From positions 30,173,280 to 30,237,279 of the forward strand of contig JAFMSR010000007.1 in the NCBI GenBank assembly GCA_022818135.1: a stretch of DNA of 64,000 nt, given 5' to 3'. A model generated the notes under the pieces. It was not told where the DNA came from. It ran no database searches and saw only the letters and a list, made by a program, of their open reading frames with translations. The position numbers and the translations under genes are program-made. Shown piece by piece: positions 21,971-34,171 of this stretch. The stretch comes from Saxidomus purpurata (taxonomy: Eukaryota > Mollusca > Bivalvia > Venerida > Veneridae). How positions within the stretch are numbered: position 1 is the first letter of the stretch; the number at the start of each line of letters is the position of its first letter.

Positions 21971-23024
21971 TGAGAGTGACTCGATAAGCTACAAGCTTTC
22001 TTCACAATCGAGCTAAAATAAATTAGTATAAACTAAGACTCATTCCTTTTGATTTTATCTGTGGTCTCAATCTAAGATTTCAATCAAGTTAGTTGTTCGG
22101 AACGCGCAATTTAAACGTAACTTGTTCTATGAGGCGTTAAAAAAAACTTTGAAAAGAATTTCAGAAAAGTCAAAAGTTTCATCCAAATTTTTGCAAAAGT
22201 TTATGAGATTTGACTTCGCATGCAAAACTGTAAGCGAGAATAATAACACGCATTTTTTTCAAATAGTCGAGTTAAAAACCCACTAGCTATAATACTAGCT
22301 ATTTGTATTTATTGTTGATTTCATTTATTTATTTAAGTCTCTTCCATCGACATACATATACATTACATTGACAAATACATTAAAACATGCAAATGGTCAT
22401 TCTATTCAAAATTATTAGAGACTATTCTTCTTATCAATATTGCACAAAAGAACTTTTCACAATGATATGTACGTATTATAAAACATGTAGAACCACTGTT
22501 AATCTTGCAGATAAGATTTGTACAAGACCATTTGTGCTTATACAAGCTAAACCTGTTAAAATCTGCCATATTAAAAATAATTCTTAAATTTGACCTGGAA
22601 TGTACATGCAATTGCTGAAGTTTAAAAGATTTTTAAAACACCTCGTACCTCACATCAGATATGAAATACATTGATTAACAGTAATGATACAGTAGTCAGG
22701 TGCTGAGAAAACCAAACCCTAATGACACTTTACTTTGTATCTGAAGCAGATCTGAATATGTGTAATGAAAGAAATCCAATAGTTGACGTGGTTTATTCCA
22801 CATTCTTGTTATTTACTTATATCAATACCTATAAAGTACCTTTAAACATTTCAAAATATTAAAATTTTGTAAATAAATATCTGTCATTGAAGTTGGCCCT
22901 CTCGTAACATGCCACGATGGCTAATATATTTAAACAATACCACACACTTTAATAGTGACAAATCTTGTAACAGCAGACATTTAGAGTTACAACCACTGTT
23001 TTTGTTAACATAATAATATATATA
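21971..23024. other. Non-coding spacer shared by units 1 and 2
   Basis: Counterpart of 12966-13994. Only chance frames are present. It includes 22424-22570, the closest relative of the block inserted into the relic at 14502. Confidence 0.55.
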
Positions 23025-23893
23025 TTATCTATATACGAATTCAACTCGTCTTTTTAAAATACTATAGCAGGTTTTGGCAGACAACCGAACTAGACTCCCA
23101 TCAGAAAATATTGTTTCAAATTTTTGTTCTTCTGACATAGTTGGAAAGTCAATTACTATCTCTGCAGCCTTTTCGAACATGTTTTCTCGTAAATCATCAT
23201 ATAAATGACATCTCATTATAACATGGAACTTTGTTTCCACCTGGTCATTATAAAAGGGACATAACCTTTGCCTAACTGGCAACCTTTCATACCATCCAGT
23301 TTCAAGACAAATAGGTGTAGCACCACACCTAAAGTTAGAAAAAGTTGCCCTATGAGACCGTGGCATTATTCACTTACAAGAGTCTTCCACTGAGTAGCCA
23401 TTCTAAATTTACTATATGTTCTGAGTTTATTCCTCCAATTTTTACTTGGACCAACAATATCATTTATCACTCTTTCCCATGATATGACATAATTATTCAT
23501 ACATGCTTTAGAGACTGTATCTACAAATATTTTCTTTGACACAGTTATGTTCCTAGCTATATCAGCACAACCACATGTATTAAGGATCTGCATGACCCAG
23601 TAATTCCAATTTTTACACCTTGTCCAATTTTTCTCTATACAGTACTTGAAAATTTTATAATTAACTCTGAATGCAGGCATTTTAGAAACTCTAAACAAGT
23701 ATGTAGAAACACAAGTTGTTTGTCTCAATGTTGCCGGTTTCCAAGCCATATCACCATAAAGACCAGCCCCGGGAGCATGTTTACGAGTTCCTAAGTAGAG
23801 GCACATATCCCTCTGCAAAACTGACTCGATGCATGAAAACTTCCAGGTACCCCACAATGCTGCACTATATGCAACTAGCTGCACCATATGCAA
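23025..23893 (-). pseudogene. Non-LTR retrotransposon C-terminal relic, copy between units 2 and 3
   Basis: Two minus-strand frames overlap by one base (TAATG at 23366). The upstream one has AYSAALWGTWKFSCIESVLQ, GLYGDMAWKPATLRQTTCVS and ISWERVINDIV, a typical post-polymerase region. The downstream one has ERLPVRQRLCPFYNDQVETK and FHVIMRCHLYDDLRENMF, the Cys-containing tail. A single protein would need the frame change at 23366 undone, and no polymerase core lies upstream, so this is a truncated relic. It is orthologous in position to 13995-14935. Confidence 0.8.
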
Positions 23894-24504
23894 CTACGTA
23901 CCGCACGCAAATAACAATAAAGATCTACTTTTGATCTTAGTGCAAAGATTTTTACAATTCATAGGTGATAAGACCCTTTTAGATTTGCGTAATAGTAAGG
24001 ATATGTCTAATATCTCAACTGTGTGATAAAGTTTACACCATAGTTCTTGTCGCAAAACTCCTGCTTCACTACCATTCGTTGACCCGTTCATGTTGTTAAA
24101 ATGTAATCATTACATTTTAAATTTTATAACTCCACTCAACAAAAGCGACAACGAGTATGAAACCTGACTAAATTATTGTCAAACACGTTCTTCTGATGCG
24201 ATGAGATTTAGGTAATCACTTCTCCCTTTCTAAGAAATAGGACTTCGAGAAACTGAATGAAATATGTGTTTGGGACTTTTACACCAAATAAACTAAAGAT
24301 AACTATCTTTTAACAACGGTTAACGTGTATGTAACATTTTAATTAAATTGCACATGTCAATATAATAAACTATTGACTTTATATTACTTGCAAGTAGTTT
24401 TATGGACTATTGCTAACGGCTATATTCTGACTTCTTAAAAATAATAATAAAGTAGTTGATAATTTACATTAAAAAAGGAATATATATTTTTTTCTGCATA
24501 CGAA
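23894..24504 (+). promoter_or_regulatory. 5' flank of fucosyltransferase copy 3
   Basis: The outer parts match the flank of copy 2, but about 260 bases (24025-24290) are extra here. The last 170 bases before the ATG are conserved in all copies. Promoter function is inferred from position. Confidence 0.4.
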
Positions 24505-27500
24505 ATGTTAAGCTGTAGACGATATCTTGCTTTTCTGTGCCTTACTTTATTTATATCAGTAATAAAACACGCTCTGATTCATCAACCAGTTCAAATGGCA
24601 TTGACACAAAACTCATACTTTATACAGGAAAATAATGCCAAAGAGTTGCAAAAGCAAACAGGATATATAAAAACAATACAATGGATTGATACCTATAACA
24701 ATAACAATGGATTGCGAAATCGGGCGTTGGGTATTGATTTTGAAAAGTGTAATATCAAGAAATGTAAGATACTCAAATACTTCGAAGTCTCTAATCTAAC
24801 CGATAGCCAGAAAATGTATGGACCTTTAGATGCTGATGCTGTTATATTCCAAGGCGTTCATCTCGGAGAAATGTCACCTCCTTTACGTCGGGATAAGAAT
24901 CAGGTATTTACTTTCACTAACCCTTGTCCCGCTATGTTTCTAACAGGGACTTGTACATCTTTCAATTTTATACAGTACCGTCAATTGTTCATATGGGTAC
25001 CATTGAAAATATAAAGACGGGGGATTATGGCAAGCCAATTTAATATTTGATCCAAAAAATATCTCTCTGATTTCATAGAGATGTGTCCTAAAACAGGGCA
25101 GATATCTCTCAAATTCAGAGATATCTCTGTAAATAAGTAGATACCTCTCTTTTAATAGAAATATCTCTCTTGCTTTAAAACGGATATCTCCCAATAGTGA
25201 AGAGATATATCTCAATGTAAAATAAGATATATCTCTAAACGTACAGGGACATCTCTCCTATTTTAAAAGATATGTCTGGAAAAAAAAGATATTTGTGAAA
25301 GATATCTCTTGCACTTATCTGTTTTCTGTTTCGATAAAAGATATATTTATGGTGCTGCTAAGAGATACCCCGGTTTCCCATTTAATTAGATTATAGAAAG
25401 ATGTTTTTAGCTTGCAAAGACCTCTGCAAAATTTAGAGATATTTCTTATTCGATAATACGTTTATTTGGTCATATCGCGAGCGTTTTGGACGCCGTTAAC
25501 AACAGCGGGCACTGGATACTTTAAAATTATGGCCCGGTATTAATATTTAGGGTGCATTGAGTGGATCAGTTTATTTTGTGTTTGTTGCATTGAAATATAT
25601 CTCTTACAAATATTTTTTTTATTATTTCTTGTGTATGAAGATATATATCTTTCAATTCCAGAGATGTCGTTATTGTATAACACTATATCTTTAAAAAAAA
25701 TTACATGTCTTGTACTTACAGACATACCTCTGCAACTGTAAGCTATATCTCTGTAACATTGATAATATTATGAGACATAACTCTCAAAAACTCTCAAAAA
25801 TATAAAGATCTCTCTCTCTCTCTCTCCTGTCCGTCCTGTCCGTCCGTCCGTCCGTCTCTCTGTCTCTGTCTCTGTCTCTCTCTTACAAGTCAGTTTACTA
25901 CTCATTCTCGTATTGTACAGTACAATGTTAAATAACCTTTTTATTCTATATCTATTTTATTTTAGTTTAAATAAAAACGATGCACTGAATTTCTGTCTTT
26001 TCCCATCTTAGTACGAGTGCAAATATATATTTTATTCAGAACAATGTTAGGCCCTAAATAACCTTTTTATTCTATATTGGCTGGAGTTTGGAGGTGACAG
26101 TTAGTTGGAGGTAATTTTTTGAAGGAAATGCATTGGGGAAGTCAAAGAGACCGTTTAAAGCGTTGACCATCGGTGGAATGTGACTGTTCCTGGTAGTTCC
26201 TTCAATAAAAGATACCAGTGATTAATTTTGTGAATATATCCAAATCTGACAGCATTGCAAAAACTTGCACTTTTACCCTTTTCTGTTTACAAGCAAACGA
26301 CAAATAATCCTGATTTCAAGACGTTTAAACAAACTATGTACATAGAGCGCCTACTTCACCCGTTTTTCATTCGGATCATTTTTACACGTTTTGGGCTTTA
26401 TCGTATGTTTAACATGGGACTGTTGTACCGTCCAAATATGGAAAAAAAACAGAATGTTTTGTACGCACGTGCATCCAATATGGTAATATATTGTACGGTC
26501 ATGTGTTGCAAATAAACGTTCATGATTGGATATATAAAATAGATATAGAATAAATCTTTGTATCACAGAAATATATTTCAGAAACTTTAAGAAATATCTG
26601 TCTTTCTTACAGAGATATATGTTCAACATCATTTGAGAGATATCTTTCATTTTGGGGTTTTAGAGATGCATTGTATCTCTCTATTTCAAGCAAATATTTC
26701 TTTTTTCAGCAATAATGTTTCTTGTAATTTGGCTTGCCATATCTCTCAAATCAGAGAGATATCTCTCTTGATTAGATAGTAAGAGATATCTTTCTGATTT
26801 ATTTCGTTTTGATAGAGAGGTATCTTTGTTGCACACTCTTACGTTCACAGAAATATCTGTTTCACATCATTTTAGAGACACCTTTATATTTTTTGAGATA
26901 TCTCTATATGTTAAGGAGATATCTCTCTATTTCAAATATATATAACTTTTTCAGAAATATATTTTGAGGTAGAAGAAATATCTTTGTAAATAGTAAATAG
27001 TCTTGCCATATCTCTCAAATGATGTTAAACAGATATCTCTTTCAAATCAAGGTTGTTATACAGGATATCACTGAGCGAGAATGAAAGATATCTCCTTTTG
27101 GAATAAATGATTAAGTGAATTGCCATAAGGGATCTCGATCAGACTGCATGTTTATTTTGATTTGATTTGAAGCACATTTGATAAAGGTCCGTCCATAAGA
27201 GCAAATATGTTAGCTTGAATTTGTGGACGAGACTTCGGCATGTCTCACATCATGCTTAAACCTATCAAAAGTGTTTTTCTGTTTCCGAAATAGGAGAGAT
27301 TTACCTGACTGCAATTTCCAGCCAGTATTGCCAAAGATTGAATTTGATTGGTTGCCAAATAGTAGGTCAATCACGGCGACCAATGAGATCTAGGATGTGA
27401 TTGACCTAACTGCATGTATACACATACTGATGATATTTTAAGGTGCCCGTGAAGTGACACGTGATACATTTTCGTTCGTAGTAACGTAATACATTTCGTA

Positions 27501-30500
27501 ATTATGAAATCTTATTTCGTTTTTACGAAACGTATTTCGTAATTGCGATATAATAGTTGGTTTTTACGAAATCTTATTTCGATTTTACGAAATGTTTTGA
27601 CGAAATCTTATTTCGTTTTTTCGAAATCTTATTTCGTTTAAACGAAATGTATTTCGTTATTAAGACAAAGAATCAAAGCACTGAAAGTGCTGGTACTGCG
27701 ATGACAGATTCAAAAGATTCAGTAAAAGTACATATTGGACAAAACCACTTAAAATAGCTATATGATAGATAGTTAAAGCACATAAAATTATTCTGTAGTT
27801 TTCTTCAGCACAACAGTTTGTCATTTTGTAAAAGTATAAAACAATGTCTCTATATTTTTCATCAATGAGAATCAAGCAATATCCTAATTCTCTATTCATT
27901 TCAATACAAATACTGTTTGTTGGTAGGACAAACTGTAAGCAGTTATGGGTTCATATAACAGGAACAATATTCACGACTGAAGTCCGCCTCCGTTTAAAGT
28001 TGATGACTTGAAATCACTGAAACCTCTCATGCATAAATTGATGGTTATGGGTTCGAGCTCTGCTTCAAGCCATGTCTCTTTATAAGAGAAAATTGGCAGT
28101 TTCGTATGGAGAATAGAAGTCAAGTACTAGTTCTTTCTTCCCAGAGACAATGGTTGGGTGAACTGTTAAAATGACCAAAATATGTTGGAACAGGCTTTAA
28201 ATTCTTATAACGAGCTATCACTAAATATAGTCTCATGACCTTTGATCCTTAATTGTGACATTGATCTTAAGCTGACACAGTTCGAACATATGTATTACGT
28301 GTCACATTAATACTCTGGAGATTTGACCATAGTTGAATGTTAATCTTACAAAGGGTCAAGTGATGAAGATGAACATTTATATCAAGTTTCATTAAAATCC
28401 TTTAAGGGGTTAAAATATATGGAGCAGACACTGAAAATGAATAAACCCTAACTATGACCTTGAGCTGATGGGGATGAATTATGTGTTCTGCATGTCATCT
28501 TGATGAGTTAAACATTTGACATAAAATCCTTGAAATCTTGATCTTGTCCTAGCGGGTTTGGGACATGGGTTCTACATGTTACCTTGGTAAGATGAACATT
28601 TGACCAAATGTTCATGGAAGACCTTCAAATTGAGGGGAAAACTAAAATCCAATGACCCTATTTCAAGTGTGACCTTAAGCCAACAGACTTGGAGTATAAG
28701 TTCTTTGTGTCATCTTGATAAGATGAACATGTGATCTAAATTTCAAGGATATCCTTCAAGGGGTTGGGACATTACGGAAGCCGCCTAACTGACTGATTAA
28801 CATACAAACTGACTGACCAAACGACTGACTGACCAGCTGACTCCTATATACCCCACACTTTGTTTGTTTTGAGATAATAAACTTACTGCTGCGGTTTACT
28901 AACGCTCCCTTTATTTATTCCTTATTTTCCTAACAATGTTTTGACATTGCATACTTTTGTTGCATATATCTGGGAAACCTATTTCTACCCTCTCAGTGGT
29001 CAAGCTGACTTGAAATCACTACAACCTCTCATTGGGTTCAAGTCCTGCTACCTATCATGTCTCTTTATACAGGACAGGGTTCTAGTACAGATCAGAATAG
29101 ACTTTATTTCCAATCAGGGGTCAATTACCGTGGCATGTTAATCACAGAGTAAATGCTAAACAAATTAATATAGATAGTATTGTAAACAAGGCTAAATTAG
29201 TACTGGTATAACACATTTAAGAAGGCCCGTCATGCTGGGCAGTATATATGAGATTGTAGGTAGCCGTGGGTTTTCTCCGGGTTCCTCCAGCAGTAAGGCA
29301 CGTCACTACATATGCCAACACCTGTACAGTCAATTTAAAAGTTTTGCATTAGCTTATGTTTATATTTATTGTTTGTATCCTGCAACTTTTAATACGGTTA
29401 TCATTTTTTTTAATCCATCCAAATACTGAATTACAGGCATTTCAGCCCCTAGCCATTTCTACTCCTAAAACCTTAGATGGTTCAGGCTCCATAGCTGAAT
29501 ATGATGTTTGCATTTCAAAATAGGAGGATAAGAAACTAATCAATTATATCTTTATCTTGTTTAATAAGAATTTTATTTTTTTTTCGGGAAAAAAATATGA
29601 TATTAATGGTATAAATAGCTTCACCTGTTTGACATTTTTCATTAAATTAAAGTATTTCAACTTAATTCATCATATTTCATTTCATAATTTTGCTATAAAG
29701 CTATTTCTCCTAATGTAAATTCTAAGATGCTTATTTTTAATCATATTAAAACAGTAAAAACCAACTCCATTTTCCAGTGGTTAACGCTGTGGACTACCAA
29801 GCCGAAGGTCTCTGGTTCAAATTAAGATCAGGGTATCTGAAATTGCAGAAATGTTTTTCAGTGTTTCCCAACCAAAATGTTTGTATGTATGAGCTTTTAC
29901 CGTTGATATCCATATGACCAACACTCCAAGCAGAGTTTTAGTTATTCTAACTTTCGGGGGATAGTGCAAGATACAGAATGTGTTTCTTTCTAGAGACACC
30001 ACTGTCCCAAGTGTACAGCACAGATACATGGGACCTCGGTTTTTAGGTCTTATTCGAAAAACCATTAGTCATGTTAATGGAGGAGCTGGGTATTGAGTCT
30101 GCGATCCCTGCATTACATTGGTCCAGTGCATTGCCACTGAACCACTGATCCGCTCCTTTCCACCTATCTACAGATGAACTAGTTTAAAACACAGAGGTTA
30201 TATAATCTAGGTGCGATGGTCGAATCAGGAGGTACCCAGTTCGAATCGCAGCCGGTGCACTGGAATTTTCATAAACGCTTTTCTGTGCTATATACCGGGC
30301 GTGTAAAAAACACCAAAGGGTCTATTTGTAAATGAGCTAGGGTCTGGTACACACTGTACACAAAGTTAATCAAGAGGTGAAATGACTACAACAGGGTTAA
30401 AGTCATTTGACCGAGCTTTTGCTTTCGTTTTCAAGTAGGAATTCGTGTCATCAGGCGCATCGTCGGCTAACAAAAATAAAACTTACTATCGAAATATTCT

Positions 30501-32378
30501 AGATATTATCAGGTCTGAGAAAATTATTGATAAAAAAAATATATATAATTAAATAGAAATTTAAAGAAGTTAAATATACTTTTCCGTTTATATTTTTTGC
30601 TTTGACTTAGCGATCGTATCGTCCGCAAACATTTCTGGCGTAATAATTTCATCCTTCCGACTGAAAACAAAAACTTATGTCACCGCTACCAACCTTATCA
30701 TAATTCATCTCATGCATGATTTTATCGAACGGTTTGTATAAACATACGAAACTTTTTACTACAGATGCGGAGGCATGAGAATCATATTGTAATTTGCCGA
30801 AAGGTAAATTTAAAGGTGCGCTCGGTGAAAATATTCTGACTGAACATCAATTCAGGCTGAAAAGGTTTCATGACCGGTTTGGACTGAAAGTCTTTCGGGA
30901 CCTTTGTTCACACTGAAAAGGTGTTCCCCGTTATTTTCCGACTGAAAAACTTAAAAGTTCGGGATGACAAATTATTTTAGGAACTTAGGAAGATGACAGT
31001 CTTTCAGGACCTTGGTTCCGGCTGAAAAGGTTTTTTCATGGTGAGGCGAGGAAGACTTGCTCGGGCTGACAATTTTTTTCAGGAAAGGCTTCGTTCGTGC
31101 TCAGTAAATCAAGACGTTAGTTCAGGCGAGACTAATTCTTCAAGATTTTTGTTTGGACTGAATTGTTTATCCCTCGAATTTGATTTAGGTTGAACGTATT
31201 TTCGGGACCTTGATAATTTGGGCTCACAAAATCTCTCGGGACCTCGCGTTTAGAATAAACACATACTTCTTTACTACACTATCTTTGTGTTATACATGTT
31301 TCAGGTATTTGTGTTTGCTGAACGGGAAGCTTGGTGGGACCATGGTCTCTTTCATAGTATGATGTCTCCGAAGAAGCCACATAAAAATGCTAAAGCTTCT
31401 GACGATGACTGGTTTTCCATGCCAGTACCAGACTTTTTGGTATCTCCTGCGTATTACACGAACACACTCCGGTTTCGGGGCGTTTTTAACTGGACAATGA
31501 CATACAGGCAAGATTCAGATATACCAATGTTATATGGACAAGTTCTTCACAAAAAGTTCGCTACTCATGAACAAAGATTAGTGTTAGAAAGGGAAAATGT
31601 AGAGAGAAGCTATGACACCATTTTCAAGAGCAAAACGAGTGCTGTTGTTTGGCTAGTAAGTCATTGTTCAACAAAATCAAAGCGCGAAAACTATGTCGAA
31701 AAGTTAAAGCAATACATTAAAGTGGATGTCATTGGACAATGTGGTGAAAATTTGTGTCCAAAAAATGCGTCAACATGCCGTGAAGAAATTATCAGAAAAT
31801 ACAAGTTTGTTCTTTCATTTGAGAATACCTTCCATAAAGACTACGTGACCGAGAAATTATTTGGCTGGTTCTCAAAAGATATCATACCTGTTGTTTATGG
31901 AATGGCCGATTACAAGAACATTGTTCCCGACGGGACTATAATCAACGCAGCCGATTTTGGCTCACCAAAACTTTTAGCAAATTATTTAAATTACGTTGGC
32001 TCAAATCGCCAAATCTATGTTAAATTTTTACGGCGGAAAAGACGTTATTTTAGTGTTCAGCATGATGTTATGCAACAGAAGTCATACTGTCAGCTGTGTG
32101 ACTGGCTACATAATTTAAATGCCCATAGAAAATCATATCCTGAAATAGACAAATGGTGGCAGGTAAACGATACATCTGCATACATTAAATTAAACAAACA
32201 GGCAGTGCCTTCAGTTGAAAGTTACATACAGAAATACTGGCTCTGGTTGATTGTATTAACCGTGCCAATATTTGCACTCTGTTTTATAATAACATGTATT
32301 TGTAGAAAGTGCACGTGTAGCAGGTCAGAGAGGAGTAATGAGAGGAGAGAACTGATAGACCTGCAAACATGGTTTTGA
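24505..32378 (+). CDS. Alpha-1,3-fucosyltransferase (GT10), tandem copy 3; exons 24505-24903 and 31305-32378
   Basis: The spliced product is 490 residues, same junction and phase. The GT10 blocks are intact, except that the stretch after the donor block reads GWFSKDIIPVVYG and ADFGSPKLL, where the other copies have GWYSED (or DWYSED) and ADFDSPKLL. Exon 1 gains an NLT sequon at residues 97-99 through Lys-to-Thr, and a NAS sequon is kept in exon 2. The anchor is like copy 1. The C-terminal helix and tail are present, with ERRELI intact and the end LQTWF. The intron is the longest of the three because about 3.1 kb of unrelated DNA lies in it. The unit's 3' flank is cut off at about 32537. Enzymatic role is as for the other copies; no sign of inactivation. 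Confidence 0.93.
24990..27110. repeat. Field of GATATC-centred palindromes (intron, unit 3)
   Basis: The longest of the three fields, with AGAGATATCTCT-type motifs. It is interrupted by a CT/CCGT tract (25808-25885) and by about 600 bases of other AT-rich sequence (25910-26550). Confidence 0.75.
25808..25885. repeat. CT / CCGT microsatellite
   Basis: TCTC, GTCC and TCCG units form a pyrimidine-rich tract. Same location as the tracts in units 1 and 2. Confidence 0.9.
27443..27660. mobile_element. MITE copy lacking its right end (unit 3)
   Basis: The left end GGTGCCCGTGAAGTGACAC and the ACGAAAT / ATTTCGT-rich interior match 17105-17333. The right end is missing: the sequence switches to unrelated DNA at about 27660, which marks a breakpoint in unit 3. 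Confidence 0.75.
27661..28195. other. Unit-3-specific intron DNA
   Basis: AT-rich, without a gene. A B-box-like GGGTTCGAGCTCT at about 28049 suggests a SINE relic. Confidence 0.4.
28196..28862. mobile_element. Dispersed tandem-monomer element (GAGCTATCACTAAAT type)
   Basis: It opens with GAGCTATCACTAAATAT and runs through degenerate monomers of about 140-160 bases with GACCTTGAGC, GATGAACAT and AAAATCCTT, then ACTGACTGACC-type short repeats. The same opening is at 63906. It is non-coding. Confidence 0.6.
29935..30160 (-). mobile_element. SINE with the 56957-type body and a different head
   Basis: The body shares CATGGGACCTCGGTTTT and GATAGTGCAAGATACAGAA with the SINEs at 18096 and 56957. 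The head, read on the minus strand from about 30155, is GGAGCGGATCAGTGGTTCAG, not the GTCAGCCCGGTTAGCTC head of the others. Confidence 0.6.
30205..30440 (+). mobile_element. tRNA-like SINE head and body
   Basis: GATGGTCGAATCAGGAGG and the B box CAGTTCGAATCGC are followed by about 180 bases of body. Boundaries are uncertain. Confidence 0.4.
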
Positions 32379-32536
32379 AATAGACTATACAGTATATATA
32401 TATAATTATATGCCGTAACTGATTTCAATAGATCTACTAATTACTAGCACCGCCTGTGACCGTGTCTTATTTTCAATTTAGGCTTCTAGTAACATTTATG
32501 CTGACTTTTCTAAATATCTAAACTGGACCTGCCCAT
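32379..32536 (+). other. Truncated 3' flank of copy 3
   Basis: It matches the flanks of copies 1 and 2 up to GACCTGCCCATTTTT and then stops abruptly. Without the LTR element it shows the empty target CTGATTTCAATAG. Confidence 0.7.
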
Positions 32537-32900
32537 TTTTGGATCGATTGGATTTTTTCAATCGTATCCAAAGTTAACAGAGTATTTCAGACCCTTACGG
32601 CCGAACTCTTTAATACAAATTTTTGTCGAATACGACCGAAAAGTAGTTCTATATTACTGTCCTCTGTTTTAAAAATTATATAGTAACAGATCTAAATAAT
32701 ATCAAAACATTACAGAAAAGCATAATATTAGACCTACATTGTTGTTTTTCTTATAATTTGTAACTTAAATCAACGAGGTATCTGTTCTGTATAGAACTAT
32801 TTTCCTACGTGGTTTTAATCGTCAGACCGGCGTGACATGAAAAAAATAAGACCCGTGAAATACGTATCGCTACACCGGATACACTAAATTCAGTGTTCCG
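32537..32900. mobile_element. Dispersed repeat at the broken edge of unit 3
   Basis: Starting GGATCGATTGGATTTTTTCA it matches 43671-43990 over two blocks: the first with GTATCCAAAGTTAACAG and CTTACGGCCGAACTC, the second with AACGAGGTATCTGTTCTG and the CAGACCGG end. It has no coding capacity. Its first base coincides with the loss of unit similarity. Confidence 0.7.
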
Positions 32901-33600
32901 CGAGAGCGCGTTTTCTACGGTTTTGACGCACTCATTTTGTCAATGACGCAACAGAAATAGCAAAGAGCGTCTTCTATGACGCAATTAAAATGTGTATGAT
33001 CAAATTACTACAAAAACAACATTTCAAAACCTCTCAAAACGCTTCGAAATGCAAGATAAATTGTTGATAAAATACGCTTCCGGTATGGGATATGTCTAAT
33101 TTTGACCCTATCGCGTCGTCGTTGTCGTCTGATTTCGGATCGACCCGCATTTTGTACCATTGCGTTTTTGTGTGTGTTGATTCCTATGATACCGTCATCA
33201 TAGATCGTAGACGCACAACATGAGATGGTCGACGAACCTTAATACGGGAAACAAAAACGTCTTTCTGAGTGATTTTAATGATCATTTTGTAGTCATTTCG
33301 ATCAGACTGTCACTATTGAAAGGGGTTTAAGTGTGCCAAATAAAAGTTTAATGTCTATGGTATAATGCACTTATGAAAAATTCGCTTTGTGGACAAATTT
33401 GACTTTTGAGATGCAGTGACAAAATGGAAAGCATCCAAAGAGAAACACCTGTTGTCTTGCCAACCCTTTGATTACCCACCATTTTGTGATGTATCACATG
33501 CAGTTTTACAGAAGTAAACTGAATAAAACTTCTTTAACACATAGTCATGCCTTTTTTTTACAATAAAGGGTATGACCCTCGGAGTTTCTAAATGACCCCA
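32901..33600. other. Non-coding DNA
   Basis: Contains CpG-bearing stretches (about 33100-33240) but no open frame or recognisable repeat. Confidence 0.4.
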
Positions 33601-33604
33601 AATT

Positions 33605-33800
33605 ATGATACAGGGAATTGGCACCCAGGGTCTTCCTCCTCCATGAAAGCCGGAAATTGCAATATGACCTTAGCTGTTGGGTGTGACGTTAAATCTGAAT
33701 TAATTCGCACAATACAATCAACCTTATGGGCATATCCCATAACTTTTGAATGACATTTAAATTTGTTCAAACCATAAATTTTCAGTTCAGTTTTGTAGCT
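33605..33800 (+). mobile_element. SINE body fragment
   Basis: GGCACCCAGGGTCTTCCTCC, ATGAAAGCCGGAA and GTGTGACGTTAAATC match the body of the SINE at 45711. The similarity runs on into CAACCTTATGGGCATATCCC. The tRNA-like head is missing. Confidence 0.65.
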
Positions 33801-33839
33801 CACTAAACTGCTGGATATGTACTGCAGGGACCATGACAA

Positions 33840-33950
33840 AATAGTTTGTGGTACATGTGTAGCTTTAAATCACAGGTAACACTTTCAATAAATAGATTGT
33901 GGTACATGTGTAGCTTTAAATCACAGGTGACACTTTCAAGTTGAGTCTGA
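33840..33950. repeat. Tandem duplication of about 53 bases
   Basis: GTGGTACATGTGTAGCTTTA through ACACTTTCAA is present twice in a row with small differences. Confidence 0.85.
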
Positions 33951-34098
33951 TTTACAACGCTTGTGTAGTCAAATAAATTTGTATTTTGTTGCAAATAAAG
34001 GTTTAATAAACTATTCACTGTCAAAACGCCCTGCTGATTCAGTTGAGTAAAAGTAGCGAATAAAATGTATTTCAAAGTGTTGTAACTTCAGGCAACTG

Positions 34099-34165
34099 AA
34101 TTCATTCATTCATTCATTCATTCATTCATTCATTCATTCATTCATTCATTCATTCATTCATTCAT
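34099..34165. repeat. ATTC tetranucleotide microsatellite
   Basis: A nearly pure run of ATTC units ends in ATTTATTTATCAG, directly before the TRIM-like relic. Confidence 0.97.
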
Positions 34166-34171
34166 TTATTT

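Larger units (their letters stand above)
28863..30815. other. Unit-3-specific intron DNA with SINE pieces
   Basis: It holds a GTGGGTTTTCTCCGGGTTCC phrase (29269), a SINE body at 29935-30160 and a second tRNA-like B box (CAGTTCGAATCGC) at 30238-30250. No gene is seen. Confidence 0.45.
24904..31304 (+). other. Intron of fucosyltransferase copy 3
   Basis: Splice borders match the other copies. The left half follows unit 2 up to the truncated MITE at 27660. The next 3.1 kb has no counterpart in units 1 or 2 and contains a dispersed tandem family and SINEs. Similarity resumes at about 30810. No exon is seen. Confidence 0.85.

Noticed and set aside
26255..26650. Frames of 86 and 99 residues in the intron of copy 3
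   Set aside because: No family signature, no splice-bounded structure, AT-driven composition.
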